A stretch of 64,000 nucleotides of DNA from Haladaptatus salinisoli. Lineage in GTDB: Archaea > Halobacteriota > Halobacteria > Halobacteriales > Haladaptataceae. The position numbers were made by a program, and so were the translations under genes. This document shows, in pieces, positions 27,075 to 36,745 of this stretch. The notes under the pieces were generated by a model that did not search any database, was not told the origin of the DNA, and was given only the letters and a program-made list of their open reading frames with translations. The stretch covers positions 1,848,823 to 1,912,822 of the forward strand of contig NZ_CP085327.1 of assembly GCF_020614375.1 (NCBI RefSeq). The letters run 5' to 3'. Every line of letters starts with the position of its first letter. Position 1 is the first letter of the stretch.

Positions 27075-28064
27075 ATGAGCGAGTCCGACGGGCCGAAACA
27101 GGTGGACAGCCCGAACTACCACCACGAGAACCACACCGCCGCCCAGACCTGCGGGTGGACGGCCAACGCGCTGCGAGGTGAGGGGAAGTGCTACAAGAAC
27201 ATCTTCTACGGCATCCAGTCCCACCGCTGCATCCAGATGACGCCCGTCGTTAAATGTAACGAGCGCTGCGTCTTCTGCTGGCGCGACCACCGCGGCCACG
27301 CCTACGAGTTGGGCGACGTGGAGTGGGACGACCCCGAGGCGGTCGTGGACGCGAGCATCCGCCTCCAGCGAAAGCTCCTCTCGGGGTTCGGCGGGAACGA
27401 CGAGGTGCCGCGCGAGGTGTTCGAGGAGTCGATGGAACCGCGCCACGTCGCCATCTCGCTGGACGGCGAACCGACGCTCTACCCCTACCTGCCGGAACTC
27501 ATCGAGGCGTTCCACGACCGGGACATCACCACATTCCTCGTGAGCAACGGGACGAACCCGGAGATGCTGGCGGAGTGCGACCCGACGCAACTCTACGTCA
27601 GCGTGGACGCCGCCGACCGCGCCACGTTCGACCGCGTGGTTCGGGCCGTGGACGACGACGCGTGGGAGCGACTCCTCGACACGATGGACGTGCTGGCCGA
27701 GAAGGACGAGACGCGAACCGTCCTCCGGACCACGCTCGTCGGCGGGGAGAACGTCGACAACCCGGACTGGTACGCCGCCTTCTACGAACGGGCCGACCCG
27801 GACTTCGTGGAACTCAAGGCGTACATGCACGTCGGCCACTCGCGGGGTCGCCTCGACCGCTCGGCGATGTTGGACCACGAGGAGGTCGTCGAGTTCACCG
27901 AGAAGGTGCAGGAACACATGCCCGATCACGACGTGCTGAAACAGGTGCCCGCCTCGCGGGTCGCCCTGCTCTCGAAGACCGACGACACGTGGGTGCCGAA
28001 GCTGAATAAGGGAAGCGAGTTCTGGGAGCGCGACGCCGTGAGTTGGACGCGATTGGGCGAGTGA
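27075..28064 (+). CDS. taw1: 4-demethylwyosine synthase (TYW1/Taw1)
   Basis: Radical SAM enzyme that condenses N1-methylguanosine-37 of tRNA-Phe with pyruvate to make the tricyclic wyosine core. The radical SAM triad is CNERCVFC (Cys61, 65, 68). Three further cysteines (26, 39, 52) ligate the second [4Fe-4S] cluster. 329 residues, full length for archaeal Taw1. It is monocistronic, followed by a strong hairpin (28076-28108). Confidence 0.96.
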   Translation: MSESDGPKQVDSPNYHHENHTAAQTCGWTANALRGEGKCYKNIFYGIQSHRCIQMTPVVKCNERCVFCWRDHRGHAYELGDVEWDDPEAVVDASIRLQRKLLSGFGGNDEVPREVFEESMEPRHVAISLDGEPTLYPYLPELIEAFHDRDITTFLVSNGTNPEMLAECDPTQLYVSVDAADRATFDRVVRAVDDDAWERLLDTMDVLAEKDETRTVLRTTLVGGENVDNPDWYAAFYERADPDFVELKAYMHVGHSRGRLDRSAMLDHEEVVEFTEKVQEHMPDHDVLKQVPASRVALLSKTDDTWVPKLNKGSEFWERDAVSWTRLGE

Positions 28065-28075
28065 GGACCACCGAC

Positions 28076-28108
28076 TCGCTTAGCGGTCGTCGTTCCGCCG
28101 CTAAGCGA
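28076..28108 (+). terminator. Strong hairpin 11 bases after the taw1 stop
   Basis: TCGCTTAGCGG (28076-28086) and its exact complement CCGCTAAGCGA (28098-28108) form an 11-bp stem with an 11-base loop. No T-run follows, so it is not a classic terminator; an mRNA 3'-end stabiliser or processing site are alternatives. It is the longest perfect inverted repeat with a loop that I found in the window. Confidence 0.5.
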
Positions 28109-28322
28109 TACCACTCTCGCTCCGCTTCTCGTCGGCGCGACGGGTAGCTCACCGGTTCATCTCCCCCCCATCCGTATCGAAATCGCCGTAAAACCAGTAA
28201 ATTTAGATGCGATGCCCCGGTATCTGTTACGCCGACTTCCCGATTCGCACCCGCACCATCACGATTCTGTTACGCATCTCGATGCCGATATGCTTAAAGG
28301 AGAGAAGCGCACAGTTACGAGT

Positions 28323-29027
28323 ATGTCAGCGACATCGCTCGTGGTCGGATACGACGAACTCGCCGCGCTGAAGCTTCTCGCCCTCGACGGAGCGCTCGAA
28401 AGCGAGGTCAAGGTGTCCTGCGCCGACCTCGCGGAGCGCCTGGACGCGTCCAACCAGACGGCCTCGCGCCGCCTCCAGCGGTTGGACGACGCGGGTCTCG
28501 TCACCCGCGAAATCGTCAGCAACGGGCAGTGGGTCGCCATCACCGACGACGGCGAGTGGGAACTGAAACGCGAGTACGAGGATTACCGGCGCATCTTCGA
28601 AAACCTCTCCGGCGTCGACCTCTCGGGCACGGTGACGGGCGGGATGGGCGAGGGTCGCCACTACATCTCCCTCTCGGGCTACATGGAACAGTTCGTCGAG
28701 CGACTGGGCTACGAACCGTTCCCCGGCACGCTGAACGTCGAACTGACCGCGGAGAGCGTGCGCTCCCGGTCGGCGATGGACGCGCTCGACCCCGTCCCCA
28801 TCGACGGATGGGAGGACGGCGACCGAACCTACGGTCCGGCGGTCTGTTACCCCGCCGCCGTGGAGACGACCGACGGGAAGTCCTACGAGCGGGCGCACGT
28901 CATCGCGCCCGAACGAACGCACCACGACGAGGGCCAGTTGGAGCTCATCGCCCCCGAGAAACTCCGCGACGAACTCGGACTGGACGACGACGACCACGTC
29001 ACCGTCCACGTCGAGGAGGCACCATGA
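28323..29027 (+). CDS. ribK: CTP-dependent riboflavin kinase with N-terminal HTH
   Basis: Archaeal-type riboflavin kinase making FMN with CTP, 234 residues. The N-terminal about 80 residues are a MarR/IclR-like winged helix ([31 protein letters not shown]). The kinase domain (about 95-225) has [19 protein letters not shown], the [10 protein letters not shown] motif and [27 protein letters not shown]. The HTH fusion implies autoregulation. ATG 28323 lies about 27 bases after a TATA-like gcttaaag (28292-28299), supporting a leaderless start. Its stop overlaps the ribB start (ATGA). Confidence 0.95.
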   Translation: MSATSLVVGYDELAALKLLALDGALESEVKVSCADLAERLDASNQTASRRLQRLDDAGLVTREIVSNGQWVAITDDGEWELKREYEDYRRIFENLSGVDLSGTVTGGMGEGRHYISLSGYMEQFVERLGYEPFPGTLNVELTAESVRSRSAMDALDPVPIDGWEDGDRTYGPAVCYPAAVETTDGKSYERAHVIAPERTHHDEGQLELIAPEKLRDELGLDDDDHVTVHVEEAP

Positions 29028-29683
29028 GCCAGACGGCAGCCGTAACGGTCGAGCGGGCGGTCGAAGCGTTCCGCGACGGGTCACCGCTGCTCGTCCACGA
29101 CGCCGCCGACCGCGAGGGCGAAACCGACCTCGTCTACCCGGCGGAGGCGATCACGCCGGAAGCGGTTTCGCGCCTCCGAAACGACGCCGGAGGGCTGATC
29201 TGCGTCGCACTTTCGCACGACGTGGCCGAGGCGTTCGACCTGGCCTACTTGGACGAAATCATCGACCACCCCGCGAGCGAGGGACACGACCTCGGCTACG
29301 ACTCCCGGTCGTCGTTCTCGCTCACCGTCAACCACCGCGACACCTACACCGGCATCACGGACGACGACCGCGCGCTGACGATAACCGAACTCGCCGCCGC
29401 GGCGAACGCTCCCCGCGAGATCGACTTCGCCGCCGAGTTCCGCGCGCCGGGTCACGTTCACCTCCTGCGCGCCGCTCCCGCCCTCCTCGCTGAGCGACAG
29501 GGCCACACCGAACTCGGCATCGCGCTCGCGGCGGCCGCCGGCAGCGCACCCGCCGTCGTCGTCTGCGAGATGCTGGACGACCAGACGGGCGGGGCGCTCT
29601 CGCCGGAGGATGCCCGAGCGTACGCGGAGCGCCACGCGTTTCCGTATCTGGAAGGGTCGCAGATTATCGAGACGTTGGGGTGA
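29024..29683 (+). CDS. ribB: 3,4-dihydroxy-2-butanone 4-phosphate synthase
   Basis: Makes the four-carbon unit of riboflavin from ribulose-5-phosphate. 219 residues. Family motifs: [13 protein letters not shown] (metal and substrate loop, about 28-40), [11 protein letters not shown], and [10 protein letters not shown] with PGHVHLLRA and [10 protein letters not shown] near the C terminus. Start ATG 29024 overlaps the ribK stop. The pair forms a flavin operon with translational coupling. Confidence 0.95.
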   Translation: MSQTAAVTVERAVEAFRDGSPLLVHDAADREGETDLVYPAEAITPEAVSRLRNDAGGLICVALSHDVAEAFDLAYLDEIIDHPASEGHDLGYDSRSSFSLTVNHRDTYTGITDDDRALTITELAAAANAPREIDFAAEFRAPGHVHLLRAAPALLAERQGHTELGIALAAAAGSAPAVVVCEMLDDQTGGALSPEDARAYAERHAFPYLEGSQIIETLG

Positions 29684-29973
29684 ACCGGACGTTTCTCTTT
29701 CCGACGACGGTTCGCTCTTTCCCGTGCGAGTTCGCGTCCTTTCGATTTTCGGAGCGGAGTACTAAAACCACCGCAGAATTTGAACCCCTCGAGAATTCAA
29801 AACGCGAGACTAATTCTACTAGTATCGGAAGGTTTCTATCATAACCAATCAATTCGGTAGCAATCGTTAAAAGGCGTAACTCGCCTTAAAGTCCCAGTAG
29901 ACGAACTGTAGCTCTCTATATTAGTAAGTTCGTTAATATTATATACAACTATTGAAAAAGTGTATGTACTTCC
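29684..29973. other. AT-rich regulatory spacer before the ABC importer
   Basis: This gene-free stretch between ribB and the ABC operon becomes strongly AT-rich after about 29,770. It holds an inverted repeat (aaggcg 29871-29876, cgcctt 29882-29887) and a TATA region (taatattatatac, about 29935-29946) about 32 bases before the ATG at 29974. No coding frame is evident. Confidence 0.55.
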
Positions 29974-31908
29974 ATGACACGGAAGATATCACCACATAGC
30001 ATATCGAGTCAGATGCAGCGACGTGACTACCTAAAGAGCATCGGCGTGCTCGGTGCCGGTGCTGCTCTCGCTGGCTGTTCTACTAAGAGCGACGACCCTG
30101 ACACTACCGGAACGTCCTCCGGCACGCCCTCCGAAGGAGACGCGAACCCCCCCGAAGACGTCGAGGTCGGCGGCACGTGGATCAACGGTCTCACCAGCGA
30201 CGCGAAAACGCTCGTCCCGTTCCTTTCGGCGGACGAAAGCTCCTCGGAAGCCCTCATGCGCATGGTGGATTGGGGTGCGACGATGGACGAGGCCCAAGAG
30301 ATGCAGGGCCTCTTTTTCGAATCGTGGAAACAAAACGACGCGAACGACCAAATCACGTACAAACTTCGGGAGAACCTCAAGTACGGCGGCGACTACGGTC
30401 AGCTCACCGCCGACGACTACCTGTTCACCATCGAGAACCTCCACAGCGTGAAAGAGAGCTGGACGGGATACTCGTACGCCGACCAGTTTTACATCAACGG
30501 CGAACCGATAGAGCTGGAAAAGCTCGGCAAGTACGAGTTCCGGGCGACGCTTCCCCAAGCGCGAGCGAACTACAAGTACAACGATTACATTTCGTACATC
30601 ACTCCGCTTCCGCAGGACCTACTGAAGAAGTACCTCCCGTCGTTTCAGGACGACTCGAAGAAGGCCAAGGAGAACTTCGTCCAGAGCATCAAGAAGGACT
30701 CTGAACTCCAGGACGGGAGCTGGACCGGCAACCTCGGCGCGTTCAACCTGAAAGATTGGAAGCGCCAGTCGAAGATCGTCTTCGAGCGCAACTCCGACTA
30801 CTACCTCGCCGACGCCGACGACTACCACGACGACATTCCGTTCTTCGACAAGTTCGTTATTCAGATCTTCAGCGAGGAGTCCACGATCACGTCCGCGCTG
30901 AAAAACGGCGGCGTCACGAGCGCCGGCATCGACGAGTTCAAGGCGGAACAGTTCAAGCAGCACCCTGAGGTCCAAGTCTGGCACAGCCGATACGGCGAGG
31001 GCCTCTTCTACGTCAGCCTCAACCACCGCATCAACAGCTGGGAAGGCCTTCGAAACCAGGAGGTTCGTCGGGCGATGGCCATGTCGCTCGACAAGAACGT
31101 CATGGTCGACCAGATCGCGCAGGGCTACGCCGACCCGGCCCACACGTGGTCTCCGGTCTGGGGACCGTACTACGACGAGAACGGCGTCTGGAAGCCCAAC
31201 GGTCCGCGTATTGAAGCGGCGAAGACCAAGATCGAGTCCGCCCTCTCCGGAAAGGGCTACAAGTACAACGGCGACAAACTCGTCGACTCCAACGGCGACC
31301 AGGTCGAACTGAAACTCGTCTGGCTCACCGGTTCGAAGTCCGTGAAGCTCACGAAGGACTACCTCAAACAGCAGTTCGGTAAAATCGGCATCAAGGTCGT
31401 CCTCGAAGGCGTCGGCTGGACGACGCTCCTGGGCAAGTACGCCGCCAACTCCCACAAGAATCTCCCCCAGAAGTGGCGGAGCAACCTCGACGAGAGCGGA
31501 GAGCCAGCGTACTCCGCCGGACCGTACAACGGCGGTCCGTGGAACCAGTCGGTCTCCGAGAAAGACTGGGACCTGATGACCGGTATCGGCTTCGACCACG
31601 GCGCGTACAGCCCGTGGTCGGTCATCAAGATGCAGTTCTCGAAGGAAGGGTCGTTCAACTGGTTCGGTCTCGACCCCGATATCGACGTCGCGAAACTCTG
31701 TGACGAAGCCGCGGCGGCCGCGACGCGGGGCGAGACGAAACGGAAGCTCCAGAAGGCCCTCGTCTACCTGAGCAAGTATCAGCCGGTTCTATTCACGCAG
31801 TCCGAACACGCGCTCACGGGCTACCGAAAGAAGGTCGGCGGTCTCGAACCGGCGAAGAACTTCTTCACGGAAAACTCCGTGAACCGGGAGCTCTACTTCG
31901 AGAAGTAA
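29974..31908 (+). CDS. ABC transporter substrate-binding lipoprotein (dipeptide/oligopeptide type)
   Basis: 644 residues. Tat-lipoprotein signal: RRDYLKSIGVLGAGAALAGC with the lipobox Cys at about residue 34, then a Thr/Ser/Pro-rich linker and an SBP_bac_5-type domain (about 60-640; VRRAMAMSLDKNVMVDQIAQGYADPA is the family's central motif). It captures the substrate outside the membrane and hands it to the DppBC-type channel. Start: ATG 29974 fits the TATA spacing; ATG 30013 (MQRRDYLK) would give a shorter signal and is also plausible. First gene of the five-gene importer. Substrate unknown. Confidence 0.9.
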   Translation: MTRKISPHSISSQMQRRDYLKSIGVLGAGAALAGCSTKSDDPDTTGTSSGTPSEGDANPPEDVEVGGTWINGLTSDAKTLVPFLSADESSSEALMRMVDWGATMDEAQEMQGLFFESWKQNDANDQITYKLRENLKYGGDYGQLTADDYLFTIENLHSVKESWTGYSYADQFYINGEPIELEKLGKYEFRATLPQARANYKYNDYISYITPLPQDLLKKYLPSFQDDSKKAKENFVQSIKKDSELQDGSWTGNLGAFNLKDWKRQSKIVFERNSDYYLADADDYHDDIPFFDKFVIQIFSEESTITSALKNGGVTSAGIDEFKAEQFKQHPEVQVWHSRYGEGLFYVSLNHRINSWEGLRNQEVRRAMAMSLDKNVMVDQIAQGYADPAHTWSPVWGPYYDENGVWKPNGPRIEAAKTKIESALSGKGYKYNGDKLVDSNGDQVELKLVWLTGSKSVKLTKDYLKQQFGKIGIKVVLEGVGWTTLLGKYAANSHKNLPQKWRSNLDESGEPAYSAGPYNGGPWNQSVSEKDWDLMTGIGFDHGAYSPWSVIKMQFSKEGSFNWFGLDPDIDVAKLCDEAAAAATRGETKRKLQKALVYLSKYQPVLFTQSEHALTGYRKKVGGLEPAKNFFTENSVNRELYFEK

Positions 31909-31922
31909 TCCCGAGCCAAATT

Positions 31923-31968
31923 CAATTTTACGTGATAAGCATGTCGCACGCAATTTTACGGTGATACC
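31923..31968 (+). repeat. Duplicated initiation region with a seven-codon upstream ORF
   Basis: CAATTTTACG followed by tgata occurs at 31923-31932 and 31951-31960, 28 bases apart. Each copy is followed by a GATAxxxATG-like start. The first copy starts a short frame (MSHAILR, 31941-31964) whose stop lies 4 bases before the true start of the permease gene (31969). This looks like a small tandem duplication of the translation-start region. Confidence 0.6.
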
Positions 31969-32982
31969 ATGGCAATGTACGCATATATCGGAAAGAGACT
32001 ACTGTGGTCCGTCTTCGTCACCTGGTTCGCGCTGACCATCGTCTTCGGCGTCGTCCTCATCTCGCCCAACACGGGCAAGATGCAGGCGTCGTTCCAAGCG
32101 GCGCAGGCGGGGTCGAGCATCGAAGACGCCCAAGCGGCGTACGAGGCGAGAAACGACCTCGATCGCCCCGTTCACGAACGCTACCTCGATTACATGAAGA
32201 ACATGGCGACGGGGAACTGGGGGTGGAGTACGACGCGCAACCAACCCGTGATGACGGCGATGGGAGAAGCGTGGCCGTATTCGGCCCAAATCATGATCCC
32301 GTCCACCATCATATCGGTGTTGGTCGGGTTCGCCATCGGAACGTACACGGCGATCCACCAGCACACGTGGAAGGACTACGTCGGTTCGTTCATCGCGTTC
32401 TTCGGAATCAGCGTCCCCAACTTCTGGTTCGCTATCATGGCGATCTTGGTCGTCATCGTATGGGGGAGCGACCTGGTCATCCTCGGCTTCCCGCTCGATA
32501 ACATCCTCCCGCGGGCGTACTACAACACGAGCATCGAACTGGTTTCGCTGGCGAATTTCGCCCAGATCGTCATTCCGATCTTCGTCACGTCGACGGCGCT
32601 CATGGCGGGACAGATGCGGTACGTGCGCGCCGAAACGCTCGAGTACATGGAGCGTCAGTGGGTGAAAGCCGCGAAGGCGAAGGGCGCGAACAACTGGCGA
32701 ATCATGACGCGCCACGTCCTCCGGGTCGCTATCATCCCGCTCGTGACCATCCTCGTCGGGGACGTTCTCGCTCTCCTGTGGGCGGGGGCGTTCTTCGTCG
32801 AGATTATTTTCCAGATTCCGGGCATCGGACTGCTCGGTTACAAGGCGTTCACGACCCAGGACACGTCGCTCATCATGGGCGTGACGCTCGTGGGCGTGTT
32901 CCTGGCCGTGATCGGCAATCTATTGCAGGACATCGCCTACGTGTGGCTCGACCCGCGGATCAACTACGGTGATCGGACGTGA
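31969..32982 (+). CDS. ABC transporter permease (DppB type)
   Basis: 337 residues with six predicted membrane segments (first TM near residues 10-33). The cytoplasmic EAA loop is at about residues 213-240 (YVRAETLEYMERQWVKAAKAKGANNWRIMTRHVLR), the coupling site to the ATPases. The C-terminal sequence FFVEIIFQIPGIGLLGYKAF is a family signature. Second gene of the importer. Its stop overlaps the next start (GTGA at 32979-32982). Confidence 0.93.
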   Translation: MAMYAYIGKRLLWSVFVTWFALTIVFGVVLISPNTGKMQASFQAAQAGSSIEDAQAAYEARNDLDRPVHERYLDYMKNMATGNWGWSTTRNQPVMTAMGEAWPYSAQIMIPSTIISVLVGFAIGTYTAIHQHTWKDYVGSFIAFFGISVPNFWFAIMAILVVIVWGSDLVILGFPLDNILPRAYYNTSIELVSLANFAQIVIPIFVTSTALMAGQMRYVRAETLEYMERQWVKAAKAKGANNWRIMTRHVLRVAIIPLVTILVGDVLALLWAGAFFVEIIFQIPGIGLLGYKAFTTQDTSLIMGVTLVGVFLAVIGNLLQDIAYVWLDPRINYGDRT

Positions 32983-34172
32983 GTACCGGTACCGACACCG
33001 ACGTCGGCACCGCGTCGGCCGCGACGCAGTCTGCGCGCGACCTCCCCGACATCACGTTCGACCAGGTCGACTGGAGCGAGTACGAGACGGAGGGAATCGA
33101 CTTCACGCCGATACTCATCGCGGAAATCGCAGCGTTCGGGCTCCTCACCGGGCTGTTCCTGTACGATTACTTCGTCGTACCGAACGGCGAGGCCACCCTC
33201 ACGTGGCCGTTCGTGTGGGACGTGACGAAACTGGATTACACGTTCATACTGACGGTGCTCGGGTTGTTCTTCCACGGGGTCGTCCCCGCCTACAAGAACA
33301 AGCGCCTGACGATGTACTACTGGCAGGAGTTCAAGAAAAACAGGGCCGCCGTCATCTCGTTGGCGTATCTCGGAGTCCTGTTCGTCGTCGGGACGGTCGG
33401 GCCGTTGCTGATAGAAAAACCCGAACTGAGTTTCTCGACGATGACGCACCCGCCGGTGGGGATCACCGCCGCACCGACGGGCGAGGCGATCACCGGGACG
33501 TGGGCCCACCCGCTCGGAACGGATCAACAGGGGAAGGATATCCTGAAACTCATGATATTCGGAGCGCGAGTCAGTCTCGAAGTCGGGCTCATCGGAATGC
33601 TCATCCTCATCGTCATCGGAACCACCGTCGGTGCGACCGCCGCGTTCTTCGGCGGTCTCGTCGACGAGGTGCTGATGCGGTACGTCGACATTCAGATGAC
33701 GTTCCCGGCGTTCATGCTCCTCTTGCTGTTCGTCTACCTGTTCGGTGGGAGCCTGTTCATGGTCATCCTCCTCTACGGCGTCCTGAGTTGGGAGGGGACG
33801 GCGCGCCTCGTCAGGGGCGAAGCCTTGCAGAAGCGCGAGGAACCGTTCATGAAGGCCGCCAAGACGTTCGGTGCATCGAACCTCTACATCATCCGCAACC
33901 ACCTCGTGCCGAACGTCTCTCGAACCGTCGTCACGAACGCGACGCTCATCATCCCCGGCTTCATCATCGCCGAAGCGGGACTCTCGTTCCTCGGACTCGG
34001 CGACCCCGACGCCATCTCGTGGGGACAGGTGATTTCGAGCGGGCGGTCGGTGCTCGACTCGGCTCCGTGGATAGCGACCATTCCCGGTATCGCTCTCTTC
34101 GTAACGATTCTCGCGTTCAACTTCGTCGGGGACGCCGCACAGGACGCGCTCGATCCGAGGAAATCAAACTAA
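32979..34172 (+). CDS. ABC transporter permease (DppC type)
   Basis: 397 residues, longer than bacterial DppC (about 300), owing to an N-terminal extension with two extra hydrophobic segments (about 45-65 and 85-103) before the standard core. The core begins at FKKNRAAVISLAYLGVLF and has the HPLGTDQQGKDILKLMIFGARVSL signature and EAA loop (LVRGEALQKREEPFMKAAKTFGASN). GTG start, translationally coupled to the upstream permease gene. It forms the membrane channel with that permease. Confidence 0.92.
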   Translation: MSTGTDTDVGTASAATQSARDLPDITFDQVDWSEYETEGIDFTPILIAEIAAFGLLTGLFLYDYFVVPNGEATLTWPFVWDVTKLDYTFILTVLGLFFHGVVPAYKNKRLTMYYWQEFKKNRAAVISLAYLGVLFVVGTVGPLLIEKPELSFSTMTHPPVGITAAPTGEAITGTWAHPLGTDQQGKDILKLMIFGARVSLEVGLIGMLILIVIGTTVGATAAFFGGLVDEVLMRYVDIQMTFPAFMLLLLFVYLFGGSLFMVILLYGVLSWEGTARLVRGEALQKREEPFMKAAKTFGASNLYIIRNHLVPNVSRTVVTNATLIIPGFIIAEAGLSFLGLGDPDAISWGQVISSGRSVLDSAPWIATIPGIALFVTILAFNFVGDAAQDALDPRKSN

Positions 34173-34174
34173 TC

Positions 34175-35221
34175 ATGACAGAACCACTACTTTCCGTCGA
34201 GAACCTGAAGACCCACTTCGAAACGGACTCCGGGCTCATCCGGGCCGTCGACGGCGTGAGCTTCGAGGTGAACCGCGGCGAAACGGTCTGTATCGTCGGC
34301 GAGTCCGGCAGCGGTAAGTCGGTCACCAGCGAATCGGTCACGCGATTGTTCGAGTCACCGCCCGGAAAAATCGCCGACGGTACGGTGACGTTCGACGGCC
34401 ACGATATCACCGCGGCGACCGAAGCCGAGCTTCGGTCGCTCCGCGGCAGTCGCATCAGCTACATCTTCCAGAACCCGCAGGGGGCGCTCAACCCCGTCTA
34501 CACGGTCGGCACGCAGATCGTCGAGTCGCTCCAACTCCACACCGACCTTCGCAAGGACGAGGCGCGGGAACGCGCCATCGAACTCCTCGACCAGGTCGGT
34601 ATTCCGGAAGCGACGACTCGCGTGGACGACTACCCGCACGAGTTCTCCGGCGGGATGAAACAGCGCGTCGTCATCGCCATGGCGCTCGCGTGCCAACCGG
34701 ACCTGCTCATCGCGGACGAGCCGACGACCGCGCTCGACGTGACGATTCAGGCCCAGATTCTGCGCCTGCTCGACGAGCTTCAAGAGGAGTTCGACATGAG
34801 CGTCCTCCTCATCACCCATGACCTCGGCGTCGTCGCGGAAGTCGCGGACCGCGTCGTCGTCATGTACGCGGGAAAGGTGATGGAGCGAGGTGACGTGTTC
34901 GAACTCTTCGACAATCCCGCGCATCCATACACGAAGGCGCTGCTCGAGTGCCTCCCGGGGGAGGGAGAGATGGAGGCGATCGGTGGCGCACTCCCGAGCC
35001 CCGCAAACCCGCCGAACGGCTGTCGGTTCCATCCCCGCTGTCCGTACGCCGTCGAGGAGTGCGCGGTCGGCGACCAACCGCCGCTGCACGACGTAGACGA
35101 GTCGGCCGACGACCACGTCGCGGCCTGCCTCTACTTCGGCGACGACTACGATCCGTCGGTCGTCGGATACGGATCGGACGAACCATCGCGGGCCAAAGCC
35201 GACGGAGGTGTCCGCGAATGA
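34175..35221 (+). CDS. ABC transporter ATPase (DppD type)
   Basis: 348 residues. Walker A GESGSGKS (about 43-50), ABC signature [10 protein letters not shown] (about 152-161), Walker [15 protein letters not shown]-loop THD. The C terminus holds the oligopeptide-type Cys cluster [15 protein letters not shown]...C, which can bind a [4Fe-4S] cluster in this family. Drives import by ATP hydrolysis as one half of a heterodimer with the following protein. The stop overlaps the next ATG. Confidence 0.95.
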   Translation: MTEPLLSVENLKTHFETDSGLIRAVDGVSFEVNRGETVCIVGESGSGKSVTSESVTRLFESPPGKIADGTVTFDGHDITAATEAELRSLRGSRISYIFQNPQGALNPVYTVGTQIVESLQLHTDLRKDEARERAIELLDQVGIPEATTRVDDYPHEFSGGMKQRVVIAMALACQPDLLIADEPTTALDVTIQAQILRLLDELQEEFDMSVLLITHDLGVVAEVADRVVVMYAGKVMERGDVFELFDNPAHPYTKALLECLPGEGEMEAIGGALPSPANPPNGCRFHPRCPYAVEECAVGDQPPLHDVDESADDHVAACLYFGDDYDPSVVGYGSDEPSRAKADGGVRE

Positions 35222-36534
35222 GCGCGGACGATTCGATCCTCGAAGTCAGGAACTTGAAAAAGCACTATCCGGTGAAAGGCAACTTCCTACAGGGAGAGGT
35301 CGGCAGGGTCAAAGCCGTCGACGGTATCAGTTTCGAAGTCAGTGAGGGCGAGACCGTCGGCCTCGTCGGCGAATCCGGCTGCGGGAAGTCGAGTGCCGCC
35401 GAGAGCATCATCCATCTCGAAGAGCCGACGAGCGGCGAGATACTCTTCGACGGGAAAGACGTCTCCGAGTTCACCGACCGGGAGTGGAAGCGATTCCGTC
35501 GGAACGCTCAGATGATCTTCCAGGACCCGGATTCGAGCTTCGACCCGCGGATGAGCATCGGAGAGTGCGTGGCGGAACCGCTGAAGATTCACGGAATGCG
35601 AGACCGGGCGAAGCGTCGCGCCATCGTCGAGGATCTCCTCATGCGCGTCGGTCTCACCCGGGAGGACGCCGACCGCTACCCGCACGAGTTCTCCGGCGGG
35701 CAGAAACAGCGCATCGCCATCGCGCGGGCGCTCGCGACGAATCCGAAGTTGATAATCGCCGACGAGCCCGTCTCGGCGCTCGACGTATCCATCCAGGCCA
35801 ACGTTCTCTCCCTGTTGAACCGGCTTCAAGCGGAGTTCGGTATCGCCATCGTCATCATCAGCCACAATCTGGGCGTCGTTCGAGAAGTCTGCGACTACGT
35901 GAACGTGATGTATCTCGGCGAAATCGTCGAGTCCGGGCCGACCGACGCGGTGTTCGAACGGCCGCAACACCCCTACACGCGGGCGCTCCTCTCGTCGATG
36001 CCCACTCCCGATCCGCGCCGGCGGGGACAAACAGTCGAACTCACCGGGGAAGTGCCGGATCCGTCGAATCCGCCGTCCGGCTGTCGATTCCATACCCGAT
36101 GCCCCGAAATCATCCAACCCGACGGGTACGACTTCGAACAGTCGAACTGGCGGGCCGTCATGAACCTCCGGGTTCAGCTCCAGACGAAAGGTATCGACCT
36201 CGACGCGGTTCACGAGTTCATCGAGGCGGAGCACGACAGACCCGTCGCGGAGCTCGACGATTCGACGAGTATCGTCGGGAACGTCATCAGGGACGAGTTC
36301 GAGATTCCCGAGTCGCTCTCGGATTCGCGCGCCGACGACGTCCTCGACAGGGCGCTCGCACACGTCGCGAACGAGAACCAAGAACGGGCCCGCGAACTCC
36401 TCGCCAAGGAGTTCCACACCGTCTGCGAGGATACTCACCCCGAACTAGGGGAAACGAAGAGCGAGACGGTGGCCGCGTGCCTCCTCCGAGACGACTCCGG
36501 CACCGAACGCGACGCGATAGAGGCCGGGGACTAA
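35218..36534 (+). CDS. ABC transporter ATPase (DppF type) with large C-terminal insertion
   Basis: 438 residues against about 330 for bacterial DppF. Walker A GESGCGKS, signature HEFSGGQKQRIAIARAL, Walker B LIIADEPVSALD, H-loop SHN (usual His present). The C-terminal Cys motif GCRFHTRCPEI is followed by about 95 extra helical, acidic residues before the next cysteines (FHTVCED and AACLL), so the presumed Fe-S site is split by an insertion. Last gene of the importer; a T6 run at 36574-36579 lies 40 bases downstream. Adds the second nucleotide-binding subunit. Confidence 0.94.
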   Translation: MSADDSILEVRNLKKHYPVKGNFLQGEVGRVKAVDGISFEVSEGETVGLVGESGCGKSSAAESIIHLEEPTSGEILFDGKDVSEFTDREWKRFRRNAQMIFQDPDSSFDPRMSIGECVAEPLKIHGMRDRAKRRAIVEDLLMRVGLTREDADRYPHEFSGGQKQRIAIARALATNPKLIIADEPVSALDVSIQANVLSLLNRLQAEFGIAIVIISHNLGVVREVCDYVNVMYLGEIVESGPTDAVFERPQHPYTRALLSSMPTPDPRRRGQTVELTGEVPDPSNPPSGCRFHTRCPEIIQPDGYDFEQSNWRAVMNLRVQLQTKGIDLDAVHEFIEAEHDRPVAELDDSTSIVGNVIRDEFEIPESLSDSRADDVLDRALAHVANENQERARELLAKEFHTVCEDTHPELGETKSETVAACLLRDDSGTERDAIEAGD

Positions 36535-36573
36535 CCCACTTCTGTCTCTCGAACGGTGAACCGGATGGGAACA

Positions 36574-36579
36574 TTTTTT
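36574..36579 (+). terminator. T6 run after the ABC importer operon
   Basis: Six consecutive T on the coding strand, 40 bases after the last stop codon of the five-gene operon. Archaeal RNA polymerase terminates on short oligo-T tracts, so this is a plausible operon end. No hairpin is needed or seen. Confidence 0.45.
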
Positions 36580-36745
36580 ATGTAGTGAAAGGTGAGGATA
36601 GGTGCGGAAAGCAGGGGTTTATCGAGTTGCGTCGCCTAACCTCCTGCCTTCCATTGCTTACTTTAGCGTCGTCCCACTCGGAGGCACCACCGCAGCTCGG
36701 GCTCTCTCGTCCGCCGGACGTCCCGGTCGACGACCGGCGCATCGA

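Noticed and set aside
32969..34174. Long extension upstream of the DppD-type ATPase
   Set aside because: This frame overlaps the DppC-type permease on the same strand and is Arg-rich; the true start is the ATG at 34175.
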